This document shows positions 51,895 to 59,794 of a DNA stretch of 64,000 bases, piece after piece; the first letter of the stretch is position 1; each line of letters opens with the position of its first letter. The stretch is from Litorihabitans aurantiacus (GTDB lineage: Bacteria; Actinomycetota; Actinomycetes; Actinomycetales; Beutenbergiaceae). The translations under genes were made by a program, and so were the position numbers. A model generated the notes under the pieces. It searched no databases. It worked only from the letters and a program-made list of their open reading frames with translations, and was not told the DNA's origin. The stretch spans positions 2,232,001-2,296,000 of the forward strand of contig NZ_BSUM01000001.1 of the NCBI RefSeq assembly GCF_030161595.1, in the 5' to 3' direction.

Positions 51895-53168
51895 TCAGCG
51901 CGCCGCGGCGGGCCGTTCGTCCATCGCGACCAGCGTGGCCGCCAGCACCTGGATGCCCTGGACGACGTCGTCGATCTCGGTCAGCTCCTCCGGGCAGTGG
52001 CTCCGCCCGCCGACCGAGGGCACGAAGATCATCCCCATCGGGCCGAGGTGCGCCAGGTGCGCGGCGTCGTGCCCGGCCCCCGAGGGCACCGCCTGCCACG
52101 ACAGCCCCAGCGCGTCCGCCCCGGCACCGATGAGGTCCTGCACGAGCGGATCCGCGCGGACGGGATCCTGGTCGCTGAGCCACTCCGCCACGAGGTCGAC
52201 GCCGCGCGCCGACGCCTCCGCCCCGATCGCCTCGACCACGCGACGGCGCGCCCCGGTCAGCCAGTCCGCCTCGGTCGAGCGCAGCTCGGCCCACAGCCGG
52301 GCGCGGTCGGGCACGACGTTGAACGCGCCCGGCTCGGCCTCGAGCCGACCCACGGTCGAGACGCCGTGCACCGGCGCGCCGCACCCTCGCGCTCGATCGC
52401 GACGACGGCGGCCGCCGCGGCCGCGAGGGCGTCGTGCCGGCGGTCCATCGGCATCGTCCCCGCGTGGTCCGCCCGCCCCGAGAACCGGGCCAGCAAGCGG
52501 TCGATCCCGGCGATCGCCGTGACGACGCCGATCGCCGTCCCCGAGTCCTGCAGCACCGGCCCCTGCTCGACGTGCAGCTCGACGTACCCGTGCAGCGACC
52601 CCGGCGCCCACGCCTGCCCGACCGCCGCCGCCGGGTCGAGGCCGAACGCCGTCATCGCGTCCCCGAGCCGGGTGCCGTCCTCGCCGATCCGGTCGAGGTG
52701 GTCGCGCTCGAGCAGACCGGCGATCGATCGAGAGCCCAGGCACGAGACGCCGAACGGGTTGGCCTCCTCGCCGAGGAAGTCGACCACCACGAGGTCGCGG
52801 GCGAGCGGCCGACCGCTCTCGCGCAGGAGCCGCGCCACCTCGACGGCGCCGACCACGCCGACGATCCCGTCGAACCGGCCGCCGCCGTGCACCGTGTCGG
52901 TGTGCGACCCGGTCATGAGCGGCGGGGCCGACCGGTCCCTCCCGGGCAGGACGCCGACGACGTTGCCCGCCGCGTCGATGCGCGCCTCGAGCCCCGCGTC
53001 GCGCATGTGCGCGAGCGTCCACTGACGGGAGGCCCGGTAGGCGTCGGAGAACAGACGCCGGGTCCAGCCCGGCTGCGCGGACTCCGTGTACGACCCCGCC
53101 AGGTGCGCGATCGCGGCGGCCACCCGCTCGGGCTCGGGCGCCAGGAGGGCGGGGTCGACGAGGCTCAC
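51895..53168 (-). CDS. M20-family N-carbamoyl-L-amino acid hydrolase (frameshifted); proposed last step to glutamate
   Basis: A binuclear-metal amidase of the AllC/HyuC group. The metal ligands are visible: GSHTDTVHGGGRFDG near 95, LGEEANPFG near 130, RADHAGTMPMDRRHDAL near 220 and the final His in GGRSHCPEELTE near 385. VELHVEQGPVLQDSG is the family signature. The frame breaks at CC 52379-52380; one added G joins it to APVHGVSTVGRLEAEPGAFNVVPD, giving 424 residues, the usual length. GTG at 53168 lies 13 bases after the permease stop, last in the operon. It would hydrolyse an N-carbamoyl amino acid, here by inference N-carbamoyl-L-glutamate; allantoate or ureidoglycine are alternatives. Confidence 0.85.
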
Positions 53169-53181
53169 CGCGGTGACCGGC

Positions 53182-54000
53182 TCACGAGCGGCGCGGTGCC
53201 GACGCCCCGGCCGGATCCGCATCGGCACCGTCGCCGTCCGCCCCGTCCCGCGGCCCCGCCCCGTCGGCCGAGACCGACGCCGTGACCGCGGCCGGCCCGG
53301 CCACGCGGCTGTCGATCGCCGCGAGCAGGGCCGCGTCGCGCACCGCGAGCCGCCCCGACCCCGGCTGCACGAGCCGGACGACGAGCGCCAGCAGCCCGTC
53401 GAGCACCAGGGCGAGCGCCGTCACCAGCACGGCGCCCACCAGGACGCGGGTGTAGTCGTAGAGCGCGAGCCCGTCGAAGATGTACCGGCCGAGCCCGCCG
53501 AGGTTGACGAACGCGGCGATCGTCGCCGTCGCCACGACCTGGAGCGTGGCCCCGCGCAGGCCCCCGACCACGAGCGGGAGCGCGTTCGGCACCTCGACGC
53601 GCCACAGCACCTGCCACTGCGTCATGCCCATCGCGTTCGCGGCGTCGACGGCGCTGCGGTCCACGTTCGCGATCCCCGCGTACACCCCGGCGAGCAGCGG
53701 CGGGACGGCGAGCGCCACGAGCGCCGTGATCGGCGGGATGAGGGTCGAGCTCATGAGGAGCACGAGCAGCGTCATCAGACCGAGGCTGGGCAGCGCGCGC
53801 ATCGTGTTGGCGAGTCCGACGATGATGCCCTCGCCCCTGCCGGTGTGCCCGATCACGAGCCCGAGCGGGACGGCGATGAGCGCGCCGACGGCCAGCGCCA
53901 GCACCGAGTAGTACAGGTGCTCACCCAGCCGCGCCGGGATGCCGGTGCTGCCGGCCCAGTTCGCGCCGTCGGCCAGGTAGGTGAAGAACTCAGCGAACAT
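53182..54000 (-). CDS. Quaternary-amine (OpuC/EgtU-type) ABC transporter permease 2
   Basis: A 272-residue BPD_transp_1 permease with six hydrophobic helices (HLYYSVLALAVGALIAVPLGLVIGH onward). The coupling EAA loop is VDAANAMGMTQWQVLWRVEVPNALPLVVGGL near 135-165, and further segments are AFVNLGGLGRYIFDGLALYDY. This is the OpuCB/OpuCD/YehW type used for glycine betaine, choline, carnitine or ergothioneine. A hydrophilic Ala/Asp-rich tail of about 45 residues is unusual. ATG at 54000 overlaps the end of the preceding permease gene by 11 bases. It makes the transmembrane channel with permease 1. Confidence 0.92.
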   Translation of the reverse strand: MFAEFFTYLADGANWAGSTGIPARLGEHLYYSVLALAVGALIAVPLGLVIGHTGRGEGIIVGLANTMRALPSLGLMTLLVLLMSSTLIPPITALVALAVPPLLAGVYAGIANVDRSAVDAANAMGMTQWQVLWRVEVPNALPLVVGGLRGATLQVVATATIAAFVNLGGLGRYIFDGLALYDYTRVLVGAVLVTALALVLDGLLALVVRLVQPGSGRLAVRDAALLAAIDSRVAGPAAVTASVSADGAGPRDGADGDGADADPAGASAPRRS

Positions 54001-54718
54001 CGCGCGCCGCCTCTCGCAGTCGTCCGACCTCGGGGAGCTTCTGGGCGAGCGCGCGCAGGCGGCGCTCGGAGGCCCGCAGGCTCGATCCGCGGATCCAGGG
54101 GGTCAGGGCCCGGCCGATCAGGGCGATCACCCGGTCGAACACGATCGCCAGCGCCAGGATCAGCACGAGCCCGGTGAGGATCTGCTCGGGGAAGTCGCGC
54201 TGGTAGCCGGAGGTGAACAGCTGCCCGAGCCCACCGATGCCGATCACCGCGCCGACCGAGACCATCGAGACGTTGGTGACCGCCACGACGCGCGTACCGG
54301 CCACGAGCACCGGGATCGAGAGCGGGAGGTCGACGGCGAGCGCGCGCCGCCACGAGGAGTAGCCGATGGCCGTGGCCGCCTCACGCGTGGACGCGGGAAC
54401 CGCGTCGAGCGCCTCGAACGTCGTGCGCACCGAGAGCGCCACCGTGTAGAGGGTCAGGGCGACCACGACGTTGATCGGATCGAGCACCCGCGTCCCGATC
54501 ACGGCGGGCAGCACCACGAACAGCGCGAGCGACGGGATCGTGAAGATCGCGCTCGAGATCACGATGGCCACGGTGCGGCTGCGGCGCCGGTCGCGCAGCA
54601 GCAGGCCGATCGGCAGCGCCAGCGCGACCCCGATGACCGTCGGGACGACGGCGAGGTAGAGGTGGTCGAGCAGGTAGCCCTGCACCACCTCCCAGTTGCG
54701 TACTCCCCAGAGGTTCAC
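53990..54718 (-). CDS. Quaternary-amine (OpuC/EgtU-type) ABC transporter permease 1
   Basis: A 242-residue BPD_transp_1 permease: MNLWGVRNWEVVQGYLLDHLYLAVVPTVIGVALALPIGLLL at the start, five to six helices, and the EAA loop EAATAIGYSSWRRALAVDLPLSIPVLVAGTRVVAV near 135-170, followed by GAVIGIGGLGQLFTSGYQRD. It is the partner of permease 2. GTG at 54718 overlaps the ATPase stop by four bases. The C-terminal 30 residues are charged (ERRLRALAQKLPEVGRLRE). A heterodimeric pair of separate permeases without a fused binding domain is the OpuC arrangement. Confidence 0.92.
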   Translation of the reverse strand: MNLWGVRNWEVVQGYLLDHLYLAVVPTVIGVALALPIGLLLRDRRRSRTVAIVISSAIFTIPSLALFVVLPAVIGTRVLDPINVVVALTLYTVALSVRTTFEALDAVPASTREAATAIGYSSWRRALAVDLPLSIPVLVAGTRVVAVTNVSMVSVGAVIGIGGLGQLFTSGYQRDFPEQILTGLVLILALAIVFDRVIALIGRALTPWIRGSSLRASERRLRALAQKLPEVGRLREAARDVR

Positions 54719-55878
54719 GAGAGCGCGTCCTGCGTCGCGTCGGCCGGTGCCACGGGCGCGTCGCGGAGCACGACGTCGTCACCCGCCGCGTCCTTCTGAC
54801 GCGCCAGGGCGGCGAGCACGTCCGGCGCGGTGACGACGCCGAGGAGGCGACCGCCGTCGTCGACCACCACGCCCTGCTCCGAGGGCGAGGACAGCACGGC
54901 GTCGAGCGACTGGCGCAGCGTGCGCTCCGGCGTCGTCAGCGACCCGAGCGGCGCGAGGGCGGCGGCGCCGTGCTGCGCCGCGAGCGTCTGCCGCGTGGCG
55001 TTGACCCAGCCGAGGGGGCGGCGGGCGTCGTCGACCGCGAGCACCCAGGCCCCCGCCGGCAGGGTCGGGAGGTTCTCGACGTCACCGAGGGCCACGGTCT
55101 CGACGTCGAGGACGGGCAGCCCGGCGGCGGGGTGGAACGACATCGCGCGGAACCCGCGGTCGCGCCCCACGAGCCCGGTGACGAAGTCGTTGGCGGGCCG
55201 CGTCAGGACGTTCTCGGGGGTGTCGATCTGCTGCAGCACGCCGCCGGTGCCGAACACCGCGACGCGGTCGCCCAGGCGCACGGCCTCGTCGATGTCGTGA
55301 GTGACGAACACGATCGTCTTCTTCAGCTCCGACTGCAGGCGGAGCATCTCGCGCTGCAGGTCGTCGCGCACCACCGGGTCGACGGCGGAGAACGGCTCGT
55401 CCATCAGCAGGATCGGCGGGTCGGCGGCCAGGGCCCGCGCGACCCCGACGCGCTGCTGCTGACCGCCGGAGAGCTGGGCCGGGTAGCGCGTGGCCATCTT
55501 GAGGTCGAGACCGACGCGCTCCATCGCCTCGAGCGCCGCGATGCGCGCCTTGCGCTTCGGCGTGCCCTGGAGCACGAGCACCGTGGCGACGTTGTCGACC
55601 ACCGTCCGGTGCGGCATCAGGCCGGCGTTCTGGATGACGTAGCCGATCCCGAGCCGGAGCCGCGTGGGGCGCACGGTGCGGATGTCCTCGCCGCCCACGG
55701 TGATGACGCCGTCGGTCGGGTCGATCATGCGGTTGATCATCCGCATCGACGTCGTCTTGCCGCAGCCGGAGGGGCCGACGAAGACCGTGAAGGACCCGTC
55801 GGCGATCTCCAGGTTCAGGTCGTCGACACCGATCGTCCCGTCGGGGAACTGCTTGGTGACGTGCTCGAACGTGATCAT
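54715..55878 (-). CDS. Quaternary-amine (OpuCA/EgtV-type) ABC transporter ATP-binding protein with CBS domains
   Basis: A 387-residue ATPase of the ProV/OpuCA class: Walker A VGPSGCGKTTS near residue 35, Q-loop YVIQNAGLMPH, signature LSGGQQQRVGVARAL near 138, Walker B ILLMDEPFSAVDP near 158 and H-loop VTHDIDEA. The last 120 residues contain a CBS pair (WVNATRQTLAAQHGAAAL, then PSEQGVVVDDGGRLLGVVTAPDVLAAL), which in OpuCA senses ionic strength or nucleotide. ATG at 55878 overlaps the stop of the ammonia-lyase-like gene by four bases, tying uptake to catabolism. The substrate is inferred from the operon to be a betaine such as ergothioneine. Confidence 0.94.
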   Translation of the reverse strand: MITFEHVTKQFPDGTIGVDDLNLEIADGSFTVFVGPSGCGKTTSMRMINRMIDPTDGVITVGGEDIRTVRPTRLRLGIGYVIQNAGLMPHRTVVDNVATVLVLQGTPKRKARIAALEAMERVGLDLKMATRYPAQLSGGQQQRVGVARALAADPPILLMDEPFSAVDPVVRDDLQREMLRLQSELKKTIVFVTHDIDEAVRLGDRVAVFGTGGVLQQIDTPENVLTRPANDFVTGLVGRDRGFRAMSFHPAAGLPVLDVETVALGDVENLPTLPAGAWVLAVDDARRPLGWVNATRQTLAAQHGAAALAPLGSLTTPERTLRQSLDAVLSSPSEQGVVVDDGGRLLGVVTAPDVLAALARQKDAAGDDVVLRDAPVAPADATQDALS

Positions 55879-57659
55879 GGGGATCCTCTCAGGCGGTGCC
55901 GCAGGGCACCGGGGTCGTCGACGAGGTCGGCCGGGGTGGTGTCGGACAGGTGTTCGTGCTGGGCGTGCCAGGTCGCGTCGCGCACGGCGCGCGAGGAGGT
56001 CGCGGTCGCGGCGATGGCGACCAGGGGGCGTACGCGCTCGATGACGTCGTGCGCCACCTCCCGGGAGTCCAGGGAGTGCAGCAGCTGCGCGACGGCGCCG
56101 TGCAGCCCGTGCACCCCGGCCCCGAGGCGCCGGTGCGTGCCGGGGGCGTCAGACGCGCCGGATGGGCCGGACGCACCGCGTCGCTCGATGTCGGCCGTCA
56201 GCGCGTCGGTCGCCAGGAGCGCCTCGATCGCCAGGAGGATCTCGGTCGCCTCCAGGGCGTCGATCGTGGCGAGCACGGCGGCGAAGGCCTGCGAGCTGTG
56301 GTCCTCCACGCCGTCGCCGACGGTCGTGCCCGCGGTCGAGAGCGGGTTCGCCAGGTGCTTGAGGCGCACCACGATCTGCGACGCGGTGTTGGCGAGGATG
56401 ACCGGCGGCAGGAAGCCGCCGGTCGAGCTCGCGGCGGTGATCTGGTCCACGAGCGGCCGGTCGGACCGCACCCGCTGCACGAGCGAGGCGATGCGCCGCT
56501 CCGCCAGCATCCCGACGTGGGCCAGGACGAGGCGGGTGGACTCGGCCGCGATCGCGAGCTCGAGGACGGAGAAGTTGCCGGTGGGGCGCACCACGCCGGC
56601 CTCGACGTCGACCAGCGGGTTGTCGGTGGGCGAGTTCAGCTCGACGGTGAGGATCTCGCGCAGGTCGGAGGCCACCTGGTGCAGCACGCCGTGGACCTGC
56701 GGGACCGTGCGCACCGACAGCGCGTCCTGCAGCGACACGGTGGCGATCCGGCCCTGCGCCAGGTCCCCGCCCGCCGTCGCCTCGCGCACCGCGGCCGCCG
56801 AGGCCACCTGCCCGGGCAGCGGCCGCGCCTCGGCGACGATCTCGTCGAACGGCGCCAGGCTGGCGCCGAGCGCCTCGACGGTCATCGCCGCCACGAGGTC
56901 CGTCGAGCACACGAGCGTGTCCAGCTGCAGCGAGGCGAGGCAGGCCAGCCCGATCGAGGCGGAGTTGGCGCCGACCAGCGCGAGGGCGTCCTTGGGCCCG
57001 AGCGCGACGGGCGCCAGGCCCGCAGCCGCGAGCGCCTCGCCGCCGGGGACGCGCTCACCGCCGGGGCCGAAGGTGCTGCCGCGGCCCACGAGCACCGCGC
57101 CGATCGCGGCGAGCGGCGCGAGGTCGGCCGCGCCGACGGATCCGAACCGCGTCACGACCGGGGTGATGTCCGCCTCGACGAGGGCGACCAGGGCCTCGAA
57201 GGTGGAGACCGAGATCCCCGATCCGCCCTGCGCCAGACCGGCCAGGCGGGCCGCGAGGATCGCCCGCGACTGGGCGGGGCTGAGGGCCTCGCCCACGCCC
57301 GCGGCGTGCGAGGCCAGCACGAACTGCTGGAACTCCTGCTGCAGCTCAGCCGGGATCTCCTGGTCGCGCATCGGCCCCAGGCCCCGGTTGACGCCGTAGC
57401 TCGGCACTCCCGAGGTCAGGACGCTCTCGATCACGGCGCGGGCCCGCGTGAGGGTGGCGATGGTCTCGCGGGGTGCCCGGACGCTCGCCCCACCCACCGC
57501 GACGAGCGCCACCTCGCTGGGTGTCAGGCGCGCCGTCCCGAGCTCGATGACCGTCCGGCCGGCGGCAGCACCGTGCCCGGATGGACCGGCGGCGTGCGCG
57601 CCGCTCGGCCCACCCGGGCGTACCGGCTCCGCTGCGGCCGGACGGTGGTCGAGACTCAT
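55875..57659 (-). CDS. Aromatic amino acid lyase superfamily protein lacking the MIO motif; proposed ergothionase
   Basis: A 594-residue homologue of histidine ammonia-lyase (HutH) with the HAL fold throughout (SYGVNRGLG near 86, SHAAGVGEALS near 116, LVGANSASIGLACLASLQ near 231, NSPTDNPLV near 340). Two catalytic features of HAL are gone. The MIO-forming ASG triad normally within GSVGASGDLAPL reads GSVGAADLAPL (near 173), one residue shorter and without the Ser. The essential Tyr of QDPYSLR reads QDALSVR (near 311). The HAL-superfamily enzyme known to work without MIO is ergothionase, which eliminates trimethylamine from ergothioneine. The gene sits between the binding protein (one base away) and ATPase of a betaine transporter. 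Start ATG 57659. Ergothionase is inference; a non-catalytic paralogue is the alternative. Confidence 0.75.
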   Translation of the reverse strand: MSLDHRPAAAEPVRPGGPSGAHAAGPSGHGAAAGRTVIELGTARLTPSEVALVAVGGASVRAPRETIATLTRARAVIESVLTSGVPSYGVNRGLGPMRDQEIPAELQQEFQQFVLASHAAGVGEALSPAQSRAILAARLAGLAQGGSGISVSTFEALVALVEADITPVVTRFGSVGAADLAPLAAIGAVLVGRGSTFGPGGERVPGGEALAAAGLAPVALGPKDALALVGANSASIGLACLASLQLDTLVCSTDLVAAMTVEALGASLAPFDEIVAEARPLPGQVASAAAVREATAGGDLAQGRIATVSLQDALSVRTVPQVHGVLHQVASDLREILTVELNSPTDNPLVDVEAGVVRPTGNFSVLELAIAAESTRLVLAHVGMLAERRIASLVQRVRSDRPLVDQITAASSTGGFLPPVILANTASQIVVRLKHLANPLSTAGTTVGDGVEDHSSQAFAAVLATIDALEATEILLAIEALLATDALTADIERRGASGPSGASDAPGTHRRLGAGVHGLHGAVAQLLHSLDSREVAHDVIERVRPLVAIAATATSSRAVRDATWHAQHEHLSDTTPADLVDDPGALRHRLRGSP

Positions 57660-57660
57660 G

Positions 57661-58611
57661 TCAGCCGATGAGGCCCTTCTCCTCGAGCCACTCGCGTGCT
57701 GCGGTCTCGGGCTCGGCCTTCTCGTCGCCCGAGACACGCGTGTTCAGGGCGATGAGGTCCTCGGTGGTCAGCTCGGCCGAGAGCGCGTCGAGCACCTGCG
57801 TGATCTCGTCGGTCACCTCGTCCGCGTTCAGCACCGGCACGACGTTCTGCGCGGCGAAGTTCGCGTCGGGGTCCTCCAGGACGACGAAGCCCTCGGACTC
57901 GATCGCCGGCGTCGTGGTGAAGATGTTGGCCGCCTGCACCTCGCCGTCCTTGAGCGCCGCGACGGTGGCGGGGCCGCCGCCGTCGGCGATCGGGACGAAC
58001 CGCACCGGCTCGAAGCCGTACACGGCGGCGAGCCCGGGCAGGCCCGCGGGACGCTCGGCGAACTCGGCGTTCGCGGCGAACGCCGTCTCGGCGTTGTAGG
58101 CCGCGAGGTCACCGATCGTGGTGAGGTTCCAGTCCTCCGCCGTCTCCGCCGTGACGACGACCGCGTCCTTGTTCTCGGCCGGCGCCGGCGTCAGCGCCGC
58201 GAGCCCCTCGGCCTCGAGCGCCGCCGGGAGCGCGGCGTCGATGTCCTCCGCCGACGTCGCGGTCGCCTCGGTGTCGAGGAACCGCAGCAGGTTGCCGGTG
58301 TAGTCGGGGATGAGGTCGATCGAACCGTCCTCGAGCGCGGGGATGTACGCCTCGCGCGAGCCGATCTGGAGACGGGTGTCGACGGTCAGGCCGGCGTCCT
58401 CCAGGGCGATCGCGTAGAGGTGGGCCACGATCTCGGACTCGGGGAAGTTGGCGGCGCCGACGGTGATGGAACCGCCGCCCGAGCCGGAGCCGGTGTCGGA
58501 GTCGTCGCCCCCGCCGCCGGTGAGCGGGTCGCCGCCGCCCGAGCAGGCGGTCAGCGTGAGGGCAGCGGCCGCCGCGATCGTGATGAGGGTCGTGCTCTTC
58601 CTGCGGGACAT
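57661..58611 (-). CDS. Quaternary-amine (OpuAC/EgtU-type) substrate-binding lipoprotein
   Basis: A 316-residue precursor with a lipoprotein signal (TTLITIAAAAALTLTAC, lipobox LTAC, Cys23) and a Gly/Ser/Asp-rich linker. The mature domain is OpuAC-like: ITVGAANFPESEIVAHLYAIALEDAGLTVD, QIGSREAYIPALEDGSIDLIPDYTGNLL, and later QAANIFTTTPAIESEGFVVLEDPD. It captures a trimethylammonium-type or related solute outside the cell. ATG at 58611 has GAGGAG six bases upstream. A leader of 85 bases with three 14-base repeats separates it from the DUF917 gene, which may allow separate mRNA processing. The ligand is inferred from the operon. Confidence 0.92.
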   Translation of the reverse strand: MSRRKSTTLITIAAAAALTLTACSGGGDPLTGGGGDDSDTGSGSGGGSITVGAANFPESEIVAHLYAIALEDAGLTVDTRLQIGSREAYIPALEDGSIDLIPDYTGNLLRFLDTEATATSAEDIDAALPAALEAEGLAALTPAPAENKDAVVVTAETAEDWNLTTIGDLAAYNAETAFAANAEFAERPAGLPGLAAVYGFEPVRFVPIADGGGPATVAALKDGEVQAANIFTTTPAIESEGFVVLEDPDANFAAQNVVPVLNADEVTDEITQVLDALSAELTTEDLIALNTRVSGDEKAEPETAAREWLEEKGLIG

Positions 58612-58636
58612 GGGTGCTCCTCGGTGGATGTGGTGC

Positions 58637-58674
58637 GTCGTGGTGGTGCAGTCGTGGTGGTTCGGTCGTGGTGG
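58637..58674 (-). repeat. Three 14-base-period repeats in the binding-protein leader
   Basis: GTCGTGGTGG (plus strand) occurs at 58637-58646, 58651-58660 and 58665-58674, exactly 14 bases apart, in the 85 bases between the DUF917 stop and the binding-protein start. No frame runs through with recognisable protein. Confidence 0.7.
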
Positions 58675-58696
58675 GTTCACGTGTGGTCGGCGAGTC

Positions 58697-59794
58697 TCAG
58701 GTGGTCCTCGCGGGCAGGTACCTCAGGAGCTCGATACCCATGATGTCCTCACACTCGGCCAGGGACACAGGATCCGTCGCCGAGCTCGCGAGGGGAAGGG
58801 TGGTCGCGTCCACGACCACGACGACGACCTCGAAGCCGCCGTCGCCCGCGTCCTTGACGGCCAGCGGGAGGCCGGAGTCGGCCCGCAGGATCGCGATCGT
58901 GTCGGGGTAGGTGGCCAGGCGCTCGCCGCCCGAGGTCACCGCCATGTACTCGTTGAGGTACGGGACCTCGACGTCGTCGACGCGGAAGGTGCCGTGGTCC
59001 CAGCCGCCGCGCGTCGCCGTGGGGACGGCGTGCTCGAGCGCCCCGCGTGCCACGACCCGACCGCCGGTCCGCGCCAGCACGGCGTCGATCACCGCGGCAC
59101 CCTTGTTGCGTCGGCGCGAGTCGAGCTCCGCGGCCATCGCCTCGCCGAGGTCGAGGGCGATGGTGACGGCACCGATCGCGGCGTGCTCCTTCACCCAGTC
59201 GAGCTCGACGACGTTGCGCGCCGAGGCGATGAAGCCGCCGGTGCGCACCGAGATGTCGCGCAGCACGTCGTCGCACGTGGTGACGAGCCCGGTGCTCACG
59301 GACAGGAAGTGGCCGTGCAGGGCGCGGTTGCCGCCCGAGACGACCTGGGTCGTGGTGTAGCCGGGGCGTGTGGTGAGGCCCAGCGATCCCAGCTTGCCGG
59401 TGGGGTGCGCGCGGACGTCGCCCGCGGCGTCCAGCACCTTCACCCCGAGCAGGGAGGACTGGATCCAGCCGTTGACGGTCGTGGAGTACCCGTTCTGGCC
59501 CGTCATCACCGCGGTGATGGGGTGCTCGGAGACGCGCATCAGCTCGCGCAGCGCGTCGACGTAGTCGACCGGCCGGATCTCCCAGTTCTTCGCCGCCGGG
59601 GCGCCGATGGCCGCCACCGTCGCCACCCAGGAGTCCGCCGGCAGCTCGTCGACCCCCGCGAGCACGGGGGTGTTCACCGTGGTCGCGAGCCCGCCCATGA
59701 GCACGCCGTGGTGCTCCCAGCCGCCCCCGCCGCACGCGAACACGCCGCCACCCAGCACGGCGTGACGCGCGTCCCTGTCCGTCAGCTCACGCAT
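58697..59794 (-). CDS. DUF917-family protein; proposed thiohydantoin desulfurase
   Basis: A 365-residue protein with the DUF917 N-terminal pattern (AVLGGGVFACGGGGWEHHG near 12-30, WVATVAAIGAPAAKNWEI, PITAVMTGQNGYSTTVNGWIQSSLLGVKVLDAAGDVRAHPTGKLGSLGL, containing GRAHPT-like residues). The C-terminal half holds VSGGNRALHGHFLSVSTGLV and the DVEVPYLNEYMAV end of the family. To my knowledge the N-terminal family is now named for S-methyl-thiohydantoin desulfurase. In this operon it would remove sulphur from the thiohydantoin propionate made by the urocanase-like enzyme. Its ATG (59794) overlaps the urocanase stop by eight bases, with GGGAGG before it. DUF917 members are also found with hydantoinase genes of unknown role. 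Confidence 0.78.
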   Translation of the reverse strand: MRELTDRDARHAVLGGGVFACGGGGWEHHGVLMGGLATTVNTPVLAGVDELPADSWVATVAAIGAPAAKNWEIRPVDYVDALRELMRVSEHPITAVMTGQNGYSTTVNGWIQSSLLGVKVLDAAGDVRAHPTGKLGSLGLTTRPGYTTTQVVSGGNRALHGHFLSVSTGLVTTCDDVLRDISVRTGGFIASARNVVELDWVKEHAAIGAVTIALDLGEAMAAELDSRRRNKGAAVIDAVLARTGGRVVARGALEHAVPTATRGGWDHGTFRVDDVEVPYLNEYMAVTSGGERLATYPDTIAILRADSGLPLAVKDAGDGGFEVVVVVVDATTLPLASSATDPVSLAECEDIMGIELLRYLPARTT

